Shown here in pieces: positions 1 through 8,815 of a stretch of 64,000 nucleotides of DNA; position 1 is the stretch's first letter, and every line of letters starts with the position of its first letter. The translations under genes were made by a program, and so were the position numbers. The notes under the pieces are model-generated. The model was not told the origin of the DNA. It searched no databases and saw only the letters and a program-made list of their open reading frames with translations. The stretch comes from Vasconcelosia minhoensis LEGE 07310 (GTDB lineage: Bacteria; Cyanobacteriota; Cyanobacteriia; Phormidesmidales; Phormidesmidaceae): NCBI RefSeq assembly GCF_015207255.1, contig NZ_JADEXG010000007.1, positions 50,683-114,682 on the forward strand, written 5' to 3'.

Positions 1-362
1 TGGTTCAACGTGGCAAATGACAGGTCGGCATCGTCTAGGACTGCACCATGAAACCTGGCGCGAGGCGCATGCAGCTCTCGTAAAATTCCGCGCTCTAGCC
101 TTGCCCGAATCAGCTCCGCTGCCTCCAACTGCGCCCCTTCAAGGGAAGCTCCCGATAAAACGGCGAGGATCAGGGTAGCTTTGGAAAAATTAGTTCCCAG
201 GCAGGAGGCGCCGGTGAGATTGGCGCAACGTAGATAGGCTTGGGAAAAATTGCCTCGATCGAGCTGGGCTCCTGCGAGATCGATATGGCTCAGTTCAGCC
301 TGCTGCAGCGACTGATGCGACTGAACTCTAGAAACCACTTCTCTAACCGTCAGCTGAGTCAT
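1..362 (-). CDS. pentapeptide repeat protein, C-terminus cut by window edge
   Basis: I translated this reading frame by eye from the complement. It starts MTQLTVREVVSRV and then runs into pentapeptide repeats of the A(D/N)LXX kind (for example AELSHIDLAGAQLDRGNF, then ANLTGASCLGTNF, ASLEGAQLEAAEL, AVLDDADLSFATL). Such proteins fold as right-handed quadrilateral beta-helices; most cyanobacterial members have no known function. The ATG at 360-362 has AGGA about ten bases upstream. The gene leaves the window at base 1 while still in repeats, so its length is unknown. The family call is firm; the role is unknown. Confidence 0.85.
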   Translation of the reverse strand, partial: MTQLTVREVVSRVQSHQSLQQAELSHIDLAGAQLDRGNFSQAYLRCANLTGASCLGTNFSKATLILAVLSGASLEGAQLEAAELIRARLERGILRELHAPRARFHGAVLDDADLSFATLN

Positions 363-772
363 TGTAAATAATTCCTAAACAGTATCAAAAGTAACAATTT
401 GCGCTGATGACTGTATAATACACAACTGTTTTATTCGATTACCTATGGCTTGAGGATTCGTTTCCCTTTTTGTCCAGACTTCCTGACATCGGCCCCCCTG
501 AGCTGGCGAGGAGTCCGCGAGGGCCAGGTTCGCAGCTCTGAAAGATTGGCTGAACCATAGTTCCAATCGCTGCTAGCAGCTTGGCAAACACACCTGCCAA
601 TCAAGAATTCATGGGTTAAACTTGACTGAGAAATGGTAACCCACCAATGTCCCGAGGTGATAGAGCATACGATGCTGCATAAAGTGCTGGTTGGGCATCT
701 TTTTTCTGAAGCCAGAACTGTGAATAATTCAAATTCAACTGATTTAGACATTGACGCTGTGAAATTTAGGGT
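363..772. other. 410-base intergenic region
   Basis: This gap separates two divergent genes. A perfect TATAAT lies at 414-419 on the plus strand without a convincing -35 box at the right spacing. Reading frames of 63 and 102 codons on the minus strand show no recognisable protein signature and an unnatural composition, so I treat them as chance. I see no RNA gene. Confidence 0.5.
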
Positions 773-1780
773 ATGACTAAAGCAGGCTCGAAAAATGGAA
801 TATATTTGCTATCCAATGATGTGGTTATCGACCAGGTCATTGCACTCATCAATAGTATTAAAGCAAACTACAGCAACGATATTCCCATATGCATTATTCC
901 TTACAACGATGAAATCGAAAGTCTAAAAAAGATAATTTCTCAGTTTGAGCATGTTTTTTTGTTTGAGGACCAGAAGTCGATTCAAAAATGGGATCATTTC
1001 GTTCGAGATATCCATCAGATATTTTTAGCCTATCCCTTTCAAGATAAACCTAAAAGGCGGATAGAAACGCCAACCATGCATAGAAAGTACTGTGCATTTG
1101 ATGGATTATTCGAGAGGTTTATCTATATTGATACCGATACACTGGTTATGAAACCGCTGGATCATGTATTTAGAGCCCTCGACACCTATGACTTTGTTGT
1201 TCATGATTTTCAGCGTAAGACCGACCGAAAGAAAAAAACTGTGCAGAGTTTCTTTAATGCTTTGAAAGCAGACTATAGCTCGGAAGAGGATCTGTATCTA
1301 CGCTTTCACTGCGGCGGATTCTGGGCATCTCACCGAAAGCTTTTCACTGAAGCAGACCTGGCTTTCTTCCTAGATGAGGTCAAAGCAGGTGACGCCGAAG
1401 CTTTTAGAGCTGAGATTCGAGGCGAGCTGATAGCGCAGCTGCTAGAGCAAACAATGCTCAACTACATGACTATCAAGAAAAAAGTCAGCCTTTACAACTT
1501 TACTTTAAATGAGGGGGCCGAGCACAGCACGGGCTGCAACGTCACGTCGAAACATTTCAGGCAGTCTGAAAATGTGCTCTACGATCGAAACAAACGGCTG
1601 ACATATCTGCACTATATGGGAATCAAAAATAGCCGATTCTTCCGCCTTTCCCGCCTATACGAAAAGCCAATTCCCTGGAAGCAGCTTGCCGCAAAGCTGT
1701 GCGACAAGCTGCTAAATTGGGAAATATCAAATATTCCCTACGGCGACCTTTTTGTCCATTACAGGTTTATGAATAAATAG
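773..1780 (+). CDS. Npun_R2821/Npun_R2823-type putative glycosyltransferase
   Basis: This 335-residue protein opens with GIYLLSNDVVIDQVIALINS and carries YIDTDTLV near residue 120, a DxD motif typical of GT-A nucleotide-sugar glycosyltransferases such as family GT8. It resembles the protein at 12927-13832 in the start, the YIDTD motif and the ending LYDRNKRLTYLHYMG. I recognise the pair as the cyanobacterial family named Npun_R2821/Npun_R2823, whose reaction is unknown to me. The next gene, 65 bases downstream on the same strand, is a pyruvyl transferase, which points to modification of a surface polysaccharide. The coding DNA is clearly poorer in GC than the neighbours (sampled lines about 38-40%), a sign of transfer. 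The DxD supports catalysis; the donor and acceptor are not known. Confidence 0.8.
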   Translation: MTKAGSKNGIYLLSNDVVIDQVIALINSIKANYSNDIPICIIPYNDEIESLKKIISQFEHVFLFEDQKSIQKWDHFVRDIHQIFLAYPFQDKPKRRIETPTMHRKYCAFDGLFERFIYIDTDTLVMKPLDHVFRALDTYDFVVHDFQRKTDRKKKTVQSFFNALKADYSSEEDLYLRFHCGGFWASHRKLFTEADLAFFLDEVKAGDAEAFRAEIRGELIAQLLEQTMLNYMTIKKKVSLYNFTLNEGAEHSTGCNVTSKHFRQSENVLYDRNKRLTYLHYMGIKNSRFFRLSRLYEKPIPWKQLAAKLCDKLLNWEISNIPYGDLFVHYRFMNK

Positions 1781-1845
1781 TTATTGCGAAGGAAACCTAG
1801 CGCCCTATTGCCGAAAGTCCATATCTCTATACCGTTATACCTGCC

Positions 1846-2940
1846 ATGCAAACATCTATTGTCATGCAAACCCCTAAGGATATTCAGCAGAAGCTTTACG
1901 ATGCGCTTGAGCAGATAGAGCCTTTCAAGCATTGCGCTTTGCTGAGTTTCCCTGACCATTACAACGTCGGCGACCACTTAATATGGCTAGGCCAGGTTTT
2001 TTATCTACGCAAAGTCCTGAACGTTGACATCAGCTACGCATCTAGTATCGAAAAGTTCTCACCAGAAGTCATGCAGCGCCGACTCCCTGAGGGCGCACCG
2101 CTGCTAATATGTGGGGGCGGCAATTTGGGGGACGTATGGTCTTACTATCAAAGATTCTACGAACGCATTGTTCGCGAGTATCCCGACCGTAGAATCATTA
2201 TTTTTTCACAGGCCGTTAAATTTCGATATCCCAACCGGCTAGAAGAGGCAAAATCTGTTTTCAACTCTCATCCAGATTTAACAATTTTTATCCGGGATCA
2301 TTACAGCTACGCGGTTGCTAGTGAGCACTTTAGCAGCTGCAAAGTTTTACAGGCACCTGATATGGCGTTTGCCCTAAGTGGTTTATCGGGCTTAAAATCT
2401 GATTACAAAAGCAAGTCAGATGTGCTTTACCACTGCCGAAACGATCACGAATTCAATCGGGAGTTTGACGATAAGGGATTTGAAATTGACAAAATGAAGA
2501 CGGAAGACTGGCAGTCTTTTCGCTTTAAAGGCAGTCCTAGGGTTGCTTCTGTTGCGGGTGTCAAGTGGCTATTTCAATACAGCTGGGAGCAGGGTCAAAT
2601 TCTTCCATTTGAATGGGTCGAGCGCCAGTACTGGCAGCGGTTCCACAGGGATTTACAGTATTTAAAGGATACCCCCGAGCAGCATTTACATCTCAAGTCC
2701 TGGATGTTTATGCACCATGGCGTCTATCAGTTCAAGAAGTACCGGCTAATTGTCACGAATCGTCTCCATGGCCACATTTTGGCGACGCTAATGGAAATAC
2801 CCCATGTATTCTTGGCCAATTCCTATCATAAGAACCTGGGCTTTTACGAAACCTGGACAGGAGATGTTCCCTACTGCCGGTTTGTCAAAGACCCTTCTAA
2901 CGTTGCCCGGGCCGCAAAAGAGCTCATGTCGCTGACCTAA
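1846..2940 (+). CDS. polysaccharide pyruvyl transferase family protein
   Basis: This 364-residue protein has the hallmarks of the CsaB/WcaK pyruvyl transferase family: the early NVGDHLIWLGQ, the glycine-rich LLICGGGNLGDVW near residue 90, RIIIFSQAVKF near 125, and the C-terminal RLIVTNRLHGHI with the conserved RxHG. Family members transfer a pyruvyl group from phosphoenolpyruvate to a sugar, giving a ketal that adds negative charge to exopolysaccharides or wall polymers. The start may be 1846 or the second Met at 1864; there is no strong ribosome site to decide. It follows a glycosyltransferase closely and shares its low GC content, so the two probably form an acquired operon. The family is sure; the acceptor sugar is inference. 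Confidence 0.88.
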   Translation: MQTSIVMQTPKDIQQKLYDALEQIEPFKHCALLSFPDHYNVGDHLIWLGQVFYLRKVLNVDISYASSIEKFSPEVMQRRLPEGAPLLICGGGNLGDVWSYYQRFYERIVREYPDRRIIIFSQAVKFRYPNRLEEAKSVFNSHPDLTIFIRDHYSYAVASEHFSSCKVLQAPDMAFALSGLSGLKSDYKSKSDVLYHCRNDHEFNREFDDKGFEIDKMKTEDWQSFRFKGSPRVASVAGVKWLFQYSWEQGQILPFEWVERQYWQRFHRDLQYLKDTPEQHLHLKSWMFMHHGVYQFKKYRLIVTNRLHGHILATLMEIPHVFLANSYHKNLGFYETWTGDVPYCRFVKDPSNVARAAKELMSLT

Positions 2941-2989
2941 GGCGTTGAACTTACTTGAGACGGCATAAGACGGCAAGCGCCTATTTCCC

Positions 2990-3772
2990 ATGGCTGATGA
3001 TTGGCTGGCTTTGGCAATTGGCAATTCGCGCCTTCACTGGGCGGCTTTTCGCGGTCAGCAGCTACTCCAGACCTGGCATACGCTGCATCTACCGCCAGAA
3101 ACAGTCGCTCGCCTGATTGCCAATGGGTTTCAGCCTGCGATCTGGGCAGGGCTAACCCAGGACCTAGTGCCCCTCCTGACCCAGCCGGGACTATGGCTCG
3201 CTTCGGTCGTGCCCCAGCAGACCGCCATCTGGGCCGCCGCCGCCGTCACCGTTGAACCCGAGCAGATTCCGCTCAAGGGATGCTATTCCGGCCTGGGCCT
3301 GGACCGCATTCTGACGCTTTGGGGCGCTGCCTGGACTGGCGGATGGCCAGCTTTGGCGATTGATGCGGGAACGGCACTCACCCTGACTGCAGGTGATGCG
3401 GACACGGTTTTAGGCGGCGCTATCTTGCCCGGCCTACGACTCCAGTCCCAGGCTTTGGCTCAGGGGACGGCGGCACTGCCAGCAGTCAGCTGGCACCCGC
3501 GCCTGCCCCCCCGCTGGGCTAAGGAGACGACGGCTGCGATTCAGTCTGGAATCCTCTATACGCTGCTGAGTGGTCTGCAAGACTATCTTGACGACTGGTG
3601 GCAGACTTTTCCTCAGGGCCAGGTGGTACTCACCGGCGGCGATGGCTCGCTCATTCATACCTACCTACAGCAGTGCACCCCAGAGGTCGCCTCTAGGGTG
3701 CGCTTTGACCCAGCTCTCATTTTTCGAGGGATCTGTGCCTATCGAGAAACTACAGCAGGGGCTGAATGTTAG
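2990..3772 (+). CDS. coaX: type III pantothenate kinase
   Basis: This enzyme phosphorylates pantothenate, the first step of coenzyme A synthesis, in the cytoplasm. The 260-residue protein shows the ASKHA-fold motifs of the CoaX family: LAIGNSRLHW at residues 7-16 (a variant of DxGNT, with Ala in place of the usual Asp), GLDRILTLWGA near 102, IDAGTALTLT near 121 and GGAILPGLRLQ near 140. The substituted first Asp (D to A in the phosphate-binding loop) is a feature to note. The start ATG is the natural one, immediately before the first motif. Its last 23 bases overlap the end of the convergent M48 protease gene. Confidence 0.9.
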   Translation: MADDWLALAIGNSRLHWAAFRGQQLLQTWHTLHLPPETVARLIANGFQPAIWAGLTQDLVPLLTQPGLWLASVVPQQTAIWAAAAVTVEPEQIPLKGCYSGLGLDRILTLWGAAWTGGWPALAIDAGTALTLTAGDADTVLGGAILPGLRLQSQALAQGTAALPAVSWHPRLPPRWAKETTAAIQSGILYTLLSGLQDYLDDWWQTFPQGQVVLTGGDGSLIHTYLQQCTPEVASRVRFDPALIFRGICAYRETTAGAEC

Positions 3773-4601
3773 CAGTATAGGCCGATTCGCTGAGGCCGTC
3801 ATCCGCTTCGGCAATGGCAGACTCATTCAACATCGTTTGCAGCCGCTCTACCCGGTTTTGCGCATTAGGATGGGTGCTGAGAAACTCAGGCGGCGATCCT
3901 CGGCGCACCAGCTTCTGCATGAAGCTGACCATTGCTGACTGGGCATAGCCCGCCCGCCCTAGCGTTTCAAAGCCATGCTGATCAGCTTCGTATTCGTCTT
4001 CGCGGCTAGCTGGGAGCTGCAGCGCAACTTGCACGCCAATGTTCACAAGCCGGTCTCGATTGACGCCTAGGGCACCGGTGATGCCCTGCGCGATCGCAAC
4101 CTGACGCATCTGCTTTAGGGCATGCTTGCCGGCAATATGACCAATTTCATGCCCCAGCACACTGGCTAACTCCGCCTCGTCAGAGGCCGCTTGAATCAGG
4201 CCAGTCGTGACATAGACATAGCCGCCCATCGTTGCAAAGGCATTGACGGCGTCGTCGTTAACCACCTGAAATCGGTAGGGCAGATTGGGTCGATCGCTGG
4301 CCGGCACCAGGCGCTGGCCGACGCTGTTGACATAGCTGGTGACGGCATCGTTGTTATAGAGTCGAAACTCGCCGCTGTTCAACAGCTGCTGGTTGATTTG
4401 ACCGCCTAGCTGAACTTCCTGCCGGTCCGAGATGTTAGACAGCTGGTAGACCCGAATACCGTTGAAAATCAGGTCAAAGATGCCTGCATGGGAGGGTTGG
4501 GGGGTTGCCATCCCGATTCCAATGGTCATCACAAAGGCCATTAGGCCATATAGGAAACGACGATAAATTTTGCCTGGAGTTATAAACCGCATCTTGGACA
4601 T
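3750..4601 (-). CDS. M48 family zinc metalloprotease, exported
   Basis: The 283-residue protein begins with a basic stretch and a hydrophobic segment ending in SHAG (residues 13-40), an export signal. The zinc site is HEIGH at residues 151-155 with the third ligand Glu in EDEYEADQHG about 55 residues later, the BepA/LoiP layout of periplasmic M48 proteases that clear misfolded outer-membrane proteins. It lacks the TPR part of BepA, so it resembles short LoiP-like enzymes. Location is therefore probably the periplasm. The 3' end overlaps coaX tail to tail. The protease call is firm; the substrates are unknown. Confidence 0.9.
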   Translation of the reverse strand: MSKMRFITPGKIYRRFLYGLMAFVMTIGIGMATPQPSHAGIFDLIFNGIRVYQLSNISDRQEVQLGGQINQQLLNSGEFRLYNNDAVTSYVNSVGQRLVPASDRPNLPYRFQVVNDDAVNAFATMGGYVYVTTGLIQAASDEAELASVLGHEIGHIAGKHALKQMRQVAIAQGITGALGVNRDRLVNIGVQVALQLPASREDEYEADQHGFETLGRAGYAQSAMVSFMQKLVRRGSPPEFLSTHPNAQNRVERLQTMLNESAIAEADDGLSESAYTANIQPLL

Positions 4602-4962
4602 GGCTGTGGGGAATTTATTATCAAGAAAAAACTTAAGCTTTTATTATCGCAATCTTCATAGCGATGGTAGCTGACTTCAAAGCTGTAGATTGTCGCCCTG
4701 TAGGGGGAACTTTTTCCCTCTCATTCAGAATAGCTTTTGAAAACAGGGATCGTCTAATAGGCCTGTGACAATTTTGAAATTGCAGACTCAGTATCTGGTT
4801 TGACTTCGGGATGCTTACTCAAAGGCTGCAAACAGAGGCAGCACAATTCTGAGCCGACCTGTCACCTAAGAGAAGCATCCCTGTGATTAAATACTAACGA
4901 TCCCAATTCGGTTGGAAATCGAAATTATTACCTATATTGATGGGGTAGGAGCTTTCTCTGCT
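4602..4962. other. divergent promoter region with a long-range inverted repeat
   Basis: This 361-base gap lies between the M48 gene (minus) and the DUF4330 gene (plus) and should hold both promoters. It contains a 9-base perfect inverted repeat, GGGATGCTT at 4808-4816 and AAGCATCCC at 4873-4881, which could close a structured leader of about 74 bases just before the DUF4330 start. An AGGGGGAA/TTTCCCTC hairpin lies near 4697-4717. I could not match either to a known RNA family. Confidence 0.45.
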
Positions 4963-5493
4963 ATGGCTATTTTAGATTCAAAAGGGCGGCTTTTCGGTAA
5001 GCTCAGCCTGCTCGACCTCGGCGCCGCGATCGCGATTCTAATTGTGGTGGTGGGAATTTTCTTTTTTCCTGGGACGTCGGGGTCGGTCGCCCAGGTAGGC
5101 AGCACAACTCAGGATATTGAGGTAGACGTCATCGCTCGAGGGCTGACCGTGCTCAATCCCGAGGATTTTCTACAGGAAATGGCGCAGGAGAAATCAACCA
5201 AGATCATTGTACGCAATCAGGAATACGGTCAGGTCGAGGTTAAATCAGTCATTGCCCTACCCCGCAGCGTGGCAGTACCGCAGCCGGATGGGTCAGTCAA
5301 ATCCTATCCCGACCCGCGTCCCGAGCTAGGCTATACCGCTGATATGCTGATTACGCTGGGCGGGCCAGCCCAGATCACTCCAGACGGCCCGGTACTGGGG
5401 AACAATAAGGTCAAAATCGGCACCCCGATCGAGATTGAGGGTTCAACCTATGATTTCAAGGTGAGTACTGTAGCAGTGCGAATTTTAGAATAG
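4963..5493 (+). CDS. DUF4330 family membrane-anchored protein
   Basis: The protein starts MAILDSKGRLFGKLSLLDLGA and continues with one transmembrane helix (about residues 17-37, ending FFFPG), then an extracytoplasmic domain of about 135 residues. This is the layout of the cyanobacterial DUF4330 family, whose function is unknown. I chose the ATG at 4963, giving 176 residues, rather than the TTG at 4912: family members begin at this point and TAGGAG lies 12 bases upstream. A structured leader may precede it (see 4808-4881). It is convergent with the CCB factor gene. Confidence 0.85.
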   Translation: MAILDSKGRLFGKLSLLDLGAAIAILIVVVGIFFFPGTSGSVAQVGSTTQDIEVDVIARGLTVLNPEDFLQEMAQEKSTKIIVRNQEYGQVEVKSVIALPRSVAVPQPDGSVKSYPDPRPELGYTADMLITLGGPAQITPDGPVLGNNKVKIGTPIEIEGSTYDFKVSTVAVRILE

Positions 5494-5506
5494 CCTTATT
5501 CTCCCC

Positions 5507-5530
5507 GGTTCAATCAGGGGTTCAATCAGG
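5507..5530. repeat. two tandem copies of a 12-base unit
   Basis: GGTTCAATCAGG occurs twice with no gap (5507-5518 and 5519-5530). The second copy covers the TGA stop codon of the minus-strand gene that follows. Confidence 0.9.
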
Positions 5531-6199
5531 CGAGACCAGGGAATCGGAGGCCATTTCAACCTGCGAGTCGAGGCTATCCCCTATCTTTTCAGAGATTCCT
5601 GCAATCCAGGCTTCGTCTTGCTGAGTATAGCTGCGCGGTGCGTTTGCGCCTAGAATCAGCGCCCCTTGCTGGCCCAGGGGTTGACAAATCACGCCCTGAG
5701 TATTTTCAGGTAAATAGTCAAACTCAACTCGGCCTGGATAGATGGAGAGGTTGACGAGATAAACGGGACGTTTTTTTTCTAGCACGCGCTGTAAAATCGG
5801 ACCGGGCTTGACCTGCGAGTTGCTGCCTAAAACGCCTCTTCGCAGCAGCACTTGCCCCCTGTAGTAGACCACAATAGAGCGAGTGACCGTATTGGTCAGC
5901 AGCAGACTCGAAGCCCAGGCTAGCTCTGTCTTCAATGCGGCTGGCAAATCAGGGTTGAGGTCAAAACCCTCTTGACCTGCTAACTGGACTGTTTCGGGCG
6001 ATCTGGGCTGAACCTGCTGCCAGAGCAAACCGATTAAAATCAGTAGCGCGCTTAAAATCACGCCCAAGGCGTCGGCACGAGCCTGCGACGCGGTTAGGGC
6101 TGGGGTCGCGAGCCGATTGACTAGCAGCAGAACGCCCCCCAAAGCACCCACGAATAGGGGCAGCCGACGCAGGACTTGATTTTGATCGGGTCTTGCCAC
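5522..6199 (-). CDS. cofactor assembly of complex C subunit B (CCB2/CCB4-like)
   Basis: The 225-residue protein has two N-terminal transmembrane helices (about 13-28 and 43-60) followed by a soluble GAF-like domain with QVLLRRGVLG and GVICQPLGQQGALILGA. This matches the CCB2/CCB4 family, which in plastids and cyanobacteria helps attach the unusual haem ci to cytochrome b6 of the b6f complex, working from the thylakoid membrane. The start is a GTG at 6199; no strong ribosome site is visible, so the exact start is uncertain. It stands alone among unrelated genes, which is usual for this family. Confidence 0.8.
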   Translation of the reverse strand: MARPDQNQVLRRLPLFVGALGGVLLLVNRLATPALTASQARADALGVILSALLILIGLLWQQVQPRSPETVQLAGQEGFDLNPDLPAALKTELAWASSLLLTNTVTRSIVVYYRGQVLLRRGVLGSNSQVKPGPILQRVLEKKRPVYLVNLSIYPGRVEFDYLPENTQGVICQPLGQQGALILGANAPRSYTQQDEAWIAGISEKIGDSLDSQVEMASDSLVSPD

Positions 6200-6334
6200 G
6201 ATACCTATGACCGGATCGGCAGCCGGGCGAAAAAGCGGATGAGTCCCTCTATGGTACCCTAAAGAAAATAGTACATTTGACCTAATGCGGCCGCTAAGCT
6301 AACAACAGACGCAATATCAGGACAGGTAAATTCC

Positions 6335-7657
6335 ATGACGCTGCAATTTCTAGGCTCAGCTTTTCTCTCGGCGTGGCTCGGGACCGGTAGCTGGCAGCCA
6401 ATAGAAAGCCTACAGCTGAGCTCGGTAGACCTGCGTGTCGCCTGGGAGTCGCCTTGGCTGGCCCAGCTGTCAGCGCCCGATCCGACAGCTGAAGCGATTG
6501 TCAATGAATACCTCGAGGGGCTGAGCGCGGCAGGTTTTAGCCGCGAGGCCCAGGGCGTGTGGCTGGCTACCGGCCACACACCAATGGCGCAATCCCAGGG
6601 CGATCAGCGCTTCCCAGCGGCTTCCCTGACGAAAATTGCAACTACGCTGGCGGCGCTCTCGACCTGGGGGCCTGAGCATTCCTTCGAGACCCTGGTGGGC
6701 TGGCGGGGCCAGCTGGCTGATGGTATGATACAGGGCGATTTGATCATTCAGGGCAACGCCGACCCGCTGTTTGTTTGGGAAGAAGCGATCGCGCTAGGGA
6801 ATGCGCTACAGCGGCTTGGCGTGCGGCGGGTGACCGGCGACCTGGTGATTGTCGGCAGCTTTACGATGAATTTTCAAACGGACACGTTGACCGCCGGGCA
6901 GCTGTTACAGCAGGCAATGGATACTCGCCTTTGGTCAAGTGAAGTCTGGCAGCAGTATCAAACTATGCCCCCCACGACGGCCCAACCCCAGGTTCAAATC
7001 GAAGGTCAGGTCCAAGTCGCTAACCCAGAACGGCTCAATCAGGTCTCTGGCTGGCTGGTACGGCATCGTTCACTGCCGCTAGCTGCGCTTCTCAAAGCAA
7101 TGAATATCTATAGCAACAATGCCATGGCCGAGCTAATCGCGGATAGCTTGGGTGGACCGAGCGCCGTTATCCAAACAGCCGAAGCGCTGGCCCGCGTGTC
7201 AGCCGATGAAATCGAGCTGATTAATGGCTCTGGGCTGGGCGAACAGAACCAGATCTCAGCTCGGGCCGTGGTCGCTATGCTTCAAGCAATCCAGGCCGAG
7301 CTGCAGCCCCAAGATTTGACCATAGCCGATCTGTTCCCCATCGCCGGAGCGGATGGGGGCACCCTTGACGCCCGCAAACTACCGCCCCACGCTGCCCTGA
7401 AAACTGGCAGCCTTGCCTCGGTGAGCGCCCTGGCTGGCGCATTCCCCACAGAGCAAAAAGGCATTGTTTGGTTTGCGCTGATCAACTACGGCTCTGGTCT
7501 GGAGGAACTGCGGACTCGACAAGACCGCCTGCTAGCGGCGCTAGAACAGCGCTGGGGCCGGGCCGAGGCAGTGCCGCCCGGCCTCAAAACGACTATCCAA
7601 ATCGGCCAGGGAGATTACCAACTGGGTGATCCCAGGCGCAACCAGGATATGCTGTAA
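6335..7657 (+). CDS. dacB: D-alanyl-D-alanine carboxypeptidase/endopeptidase (PBP4, peptidase S13)
   Basis: This 440-residue enzyme trims peptidoglycan stem peptides in the periplasm. The three penicillin-binding motifs are present: SLTK at residues 97-100 with the catalytic Ser, YSNN near 256 (SxN) and LKTGS near 353 (KTG). The spacing between the first two motifs is longer than in class C beta-lactamases, as expected for family S13. The N-terminus is a short hydrophobic segment (about residues 3-18) that can act as signal or anchor. It is monocistronic and convergent with lptC, 9 bases away. Confidence 0.9.
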   Translation: MTLQFLGSAFLSAWLGTGSWQPIESLQLSSVDLRVAWESPWLAQLSAPDPTAEAIVNEYLEGLSAAGFSREAQGVWLATGHTPMAQSQGDQRFPAASLTKIATTLAALSTWGPEHSFETLVGWRGQLADGMIQGDLIIQGNADPLFVWEEAIALGNALQRLGVRRVTGDLVIVGSFTMNFQTDTLTAGQLLQQAMDTRLWSSEVWQQYQTMPPTTAQPQVQIEGQVQVANPERLNQVSGWLVRHRSLPLAALLKAMNIYSNNAMAELIADSLGGPSAVIQTAEALARVSADEIELINGSGLGEQNQISARAVVAMLQAIQAELQPQDLTIADLFPIAGADGGTLDARKLPPHAALKTGSLASVSALAGAFPTEQKGIVWFALINYGSGLEELRTRQDRLLAALEQRWGRAEAVPPGLKTTIQIGQGDYQLGDPRRNQDML

Positions 7658-7666
7658 TGTTCCAAT

Positions 7667-8815
7667 TTACGGAACGGGTAGGTTTTCAGGCACAAACTCA
7701 GTGACCACGCCGCCGCTGACGGTAACCGTATCCTGGGCCAGGTTACCGACGGCCCGAGGCCCAGAAACGTCCACCAGGGGGTCGCGCTGGCGGAAGCGGA
7801 CATTGCCCTCTGCCTCAACCTGCTGGCTTTCAAACTGCCAGCTGAGCCGGTCGGCGGTGAGCAGGGAGCCATTTTGGCGGTTAGCACGGACGTTTCGGGT
7901 GAGATAGACCGTCTGCTGATTCAGATCCATCCTGGCAGCGTCGGCGGTGACAGTCACCTGCGCCTGTTGAAGCTGCACCGGCTGATCGAGAATAACGCTG
8001 CCCTGATCGAGATTCCACAAAGCGCTATCGGTGTTCACCTGCAGCGGCCGCTGGGGCAGATCGATCTGGACCGCTTCAGCCAGCTTGACCGTTTTTTCAT
8101 CCAGTCGGACAATGCCCGATTTTCCCGCCACCCGCTCGGTCACGGTGCGAAACTCCTGACTCTGAAACTGCTCAGCCTGCAGCGGCTGATCGGTCTCAAT
8201 CCGCTGCTCGTCGATGTACCAGATCATCGCTTCGGCTTTGAATTCGACCCAGGGAGCGGCTTTGGTCTTTGCCGTAACGCCGCCCTCTAGCTCAACCCGA
8301 CTGTCCTGATTATAGACTCGGGCCTCATTGGCGCTGGCATTAAGCTGAGGGTGACTGCCGCTAATGCGATCGCGGACTAGCAGCAGATCTTCTTTGGGCC
8401 GCCACTCTAGCTCGTTGCCCCGCAGCGTAAGCTGATTTTTAACCCCGTTGGCAACGATATTTCCTTCCAGAAATAAGGTTTCACCGTTTTGCTCCACTTC
8501 TCCCCTGTCGGCTTTGACCCGATAGATCACCTCGCCGTTCTGGAAGAATTCGCCTTCGGGAGCATTGAGCTGGGCCAGCTGCTTGTCTATGCTGTAGGTC
8601 ACTGACTGGGCTTTAACCCGCCAAAGCAAGTCGCCGTTTTCGTCCGGCTGCTCCAAGGTGACATCGGTCAGCGTTAAACCCGTTTCGACCTCTGCAGCCG
8701 AATCAGCAGACTCAATCTCAGGCCCAGGCTGGGATCGCTGAAAGATTTGAAAGCCAACTCCAGCGGCAACAACAGCCACAGCGACAATCGCAGTCCACCG
8801 ATACCACTTTGTCAT
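7667..8815 (-). CDS. lptC: LPS export protein LptC family
   Basis: The protein has one N-terminal membrane helix (residues 6-24) and a long beta-rich domain with repeated short motifs (LEGNIVANG, VELEGGV, VEAEGNVRF), as in the beta-jellyroll of LptC and the OstA/LptA family. LptC anchors in the inner membrane and passes lipopolysaccharide from the LptBFG transporter to LptA. At 382 residues it is about twice the E. coli length, which is normal for cyanobacterial LptC with its extra jellyroll. It lies downstream of labA on the same strand with a 135-base gap. No lptB, F or G gene is close. Confidence 0.85.
   Translation of the reverse strand: MTKWYRWTAIVAVAVVAAGVGFQIFQRSQPGPEIESADSAAEVETGLTLTDVTLEQPDENGDLLWRVKAQSVTYSIDKQLAQLNAPEGEFFQNGEVIYRVKADRGEVEQNGETLFLEGNIVANGVKNQLTLRGNELEWRPKEDLLLVRDRISGSHPQLNASANEARVYNQDSRVELEGGVTAKTKAAPWVEFKAEAMIWYIDEQRIETDQPLQAEQFQSQEFRTVTERVAGKSGIVRLDEKTVKLAEAVQIDLPQRPLQVNTDSALWNLDQGSVILDQPVQLQQAQVTVTADAARMDLNQQTVYLTRNVRANRQNGSLLTADRLSWQFESQQVEAEGNVRFRQRDPLVDVSGPRAVGNLAQDTVTVSGGVVTEFVPENLPVP

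Noticed and set aside
443..751. 102-codon minus-strand reading frame in the first gap
   Set aside because: Its composition is unlike a folded protein, it has no family signal, and it overlaps another random frame.
4802..4890. 6S RNA or Yfr1-like small RNA before DUF4330
   Set aside because: The hairpin is present, but I cannot find the conserved Yfr1 core or a 6S-like bulge.
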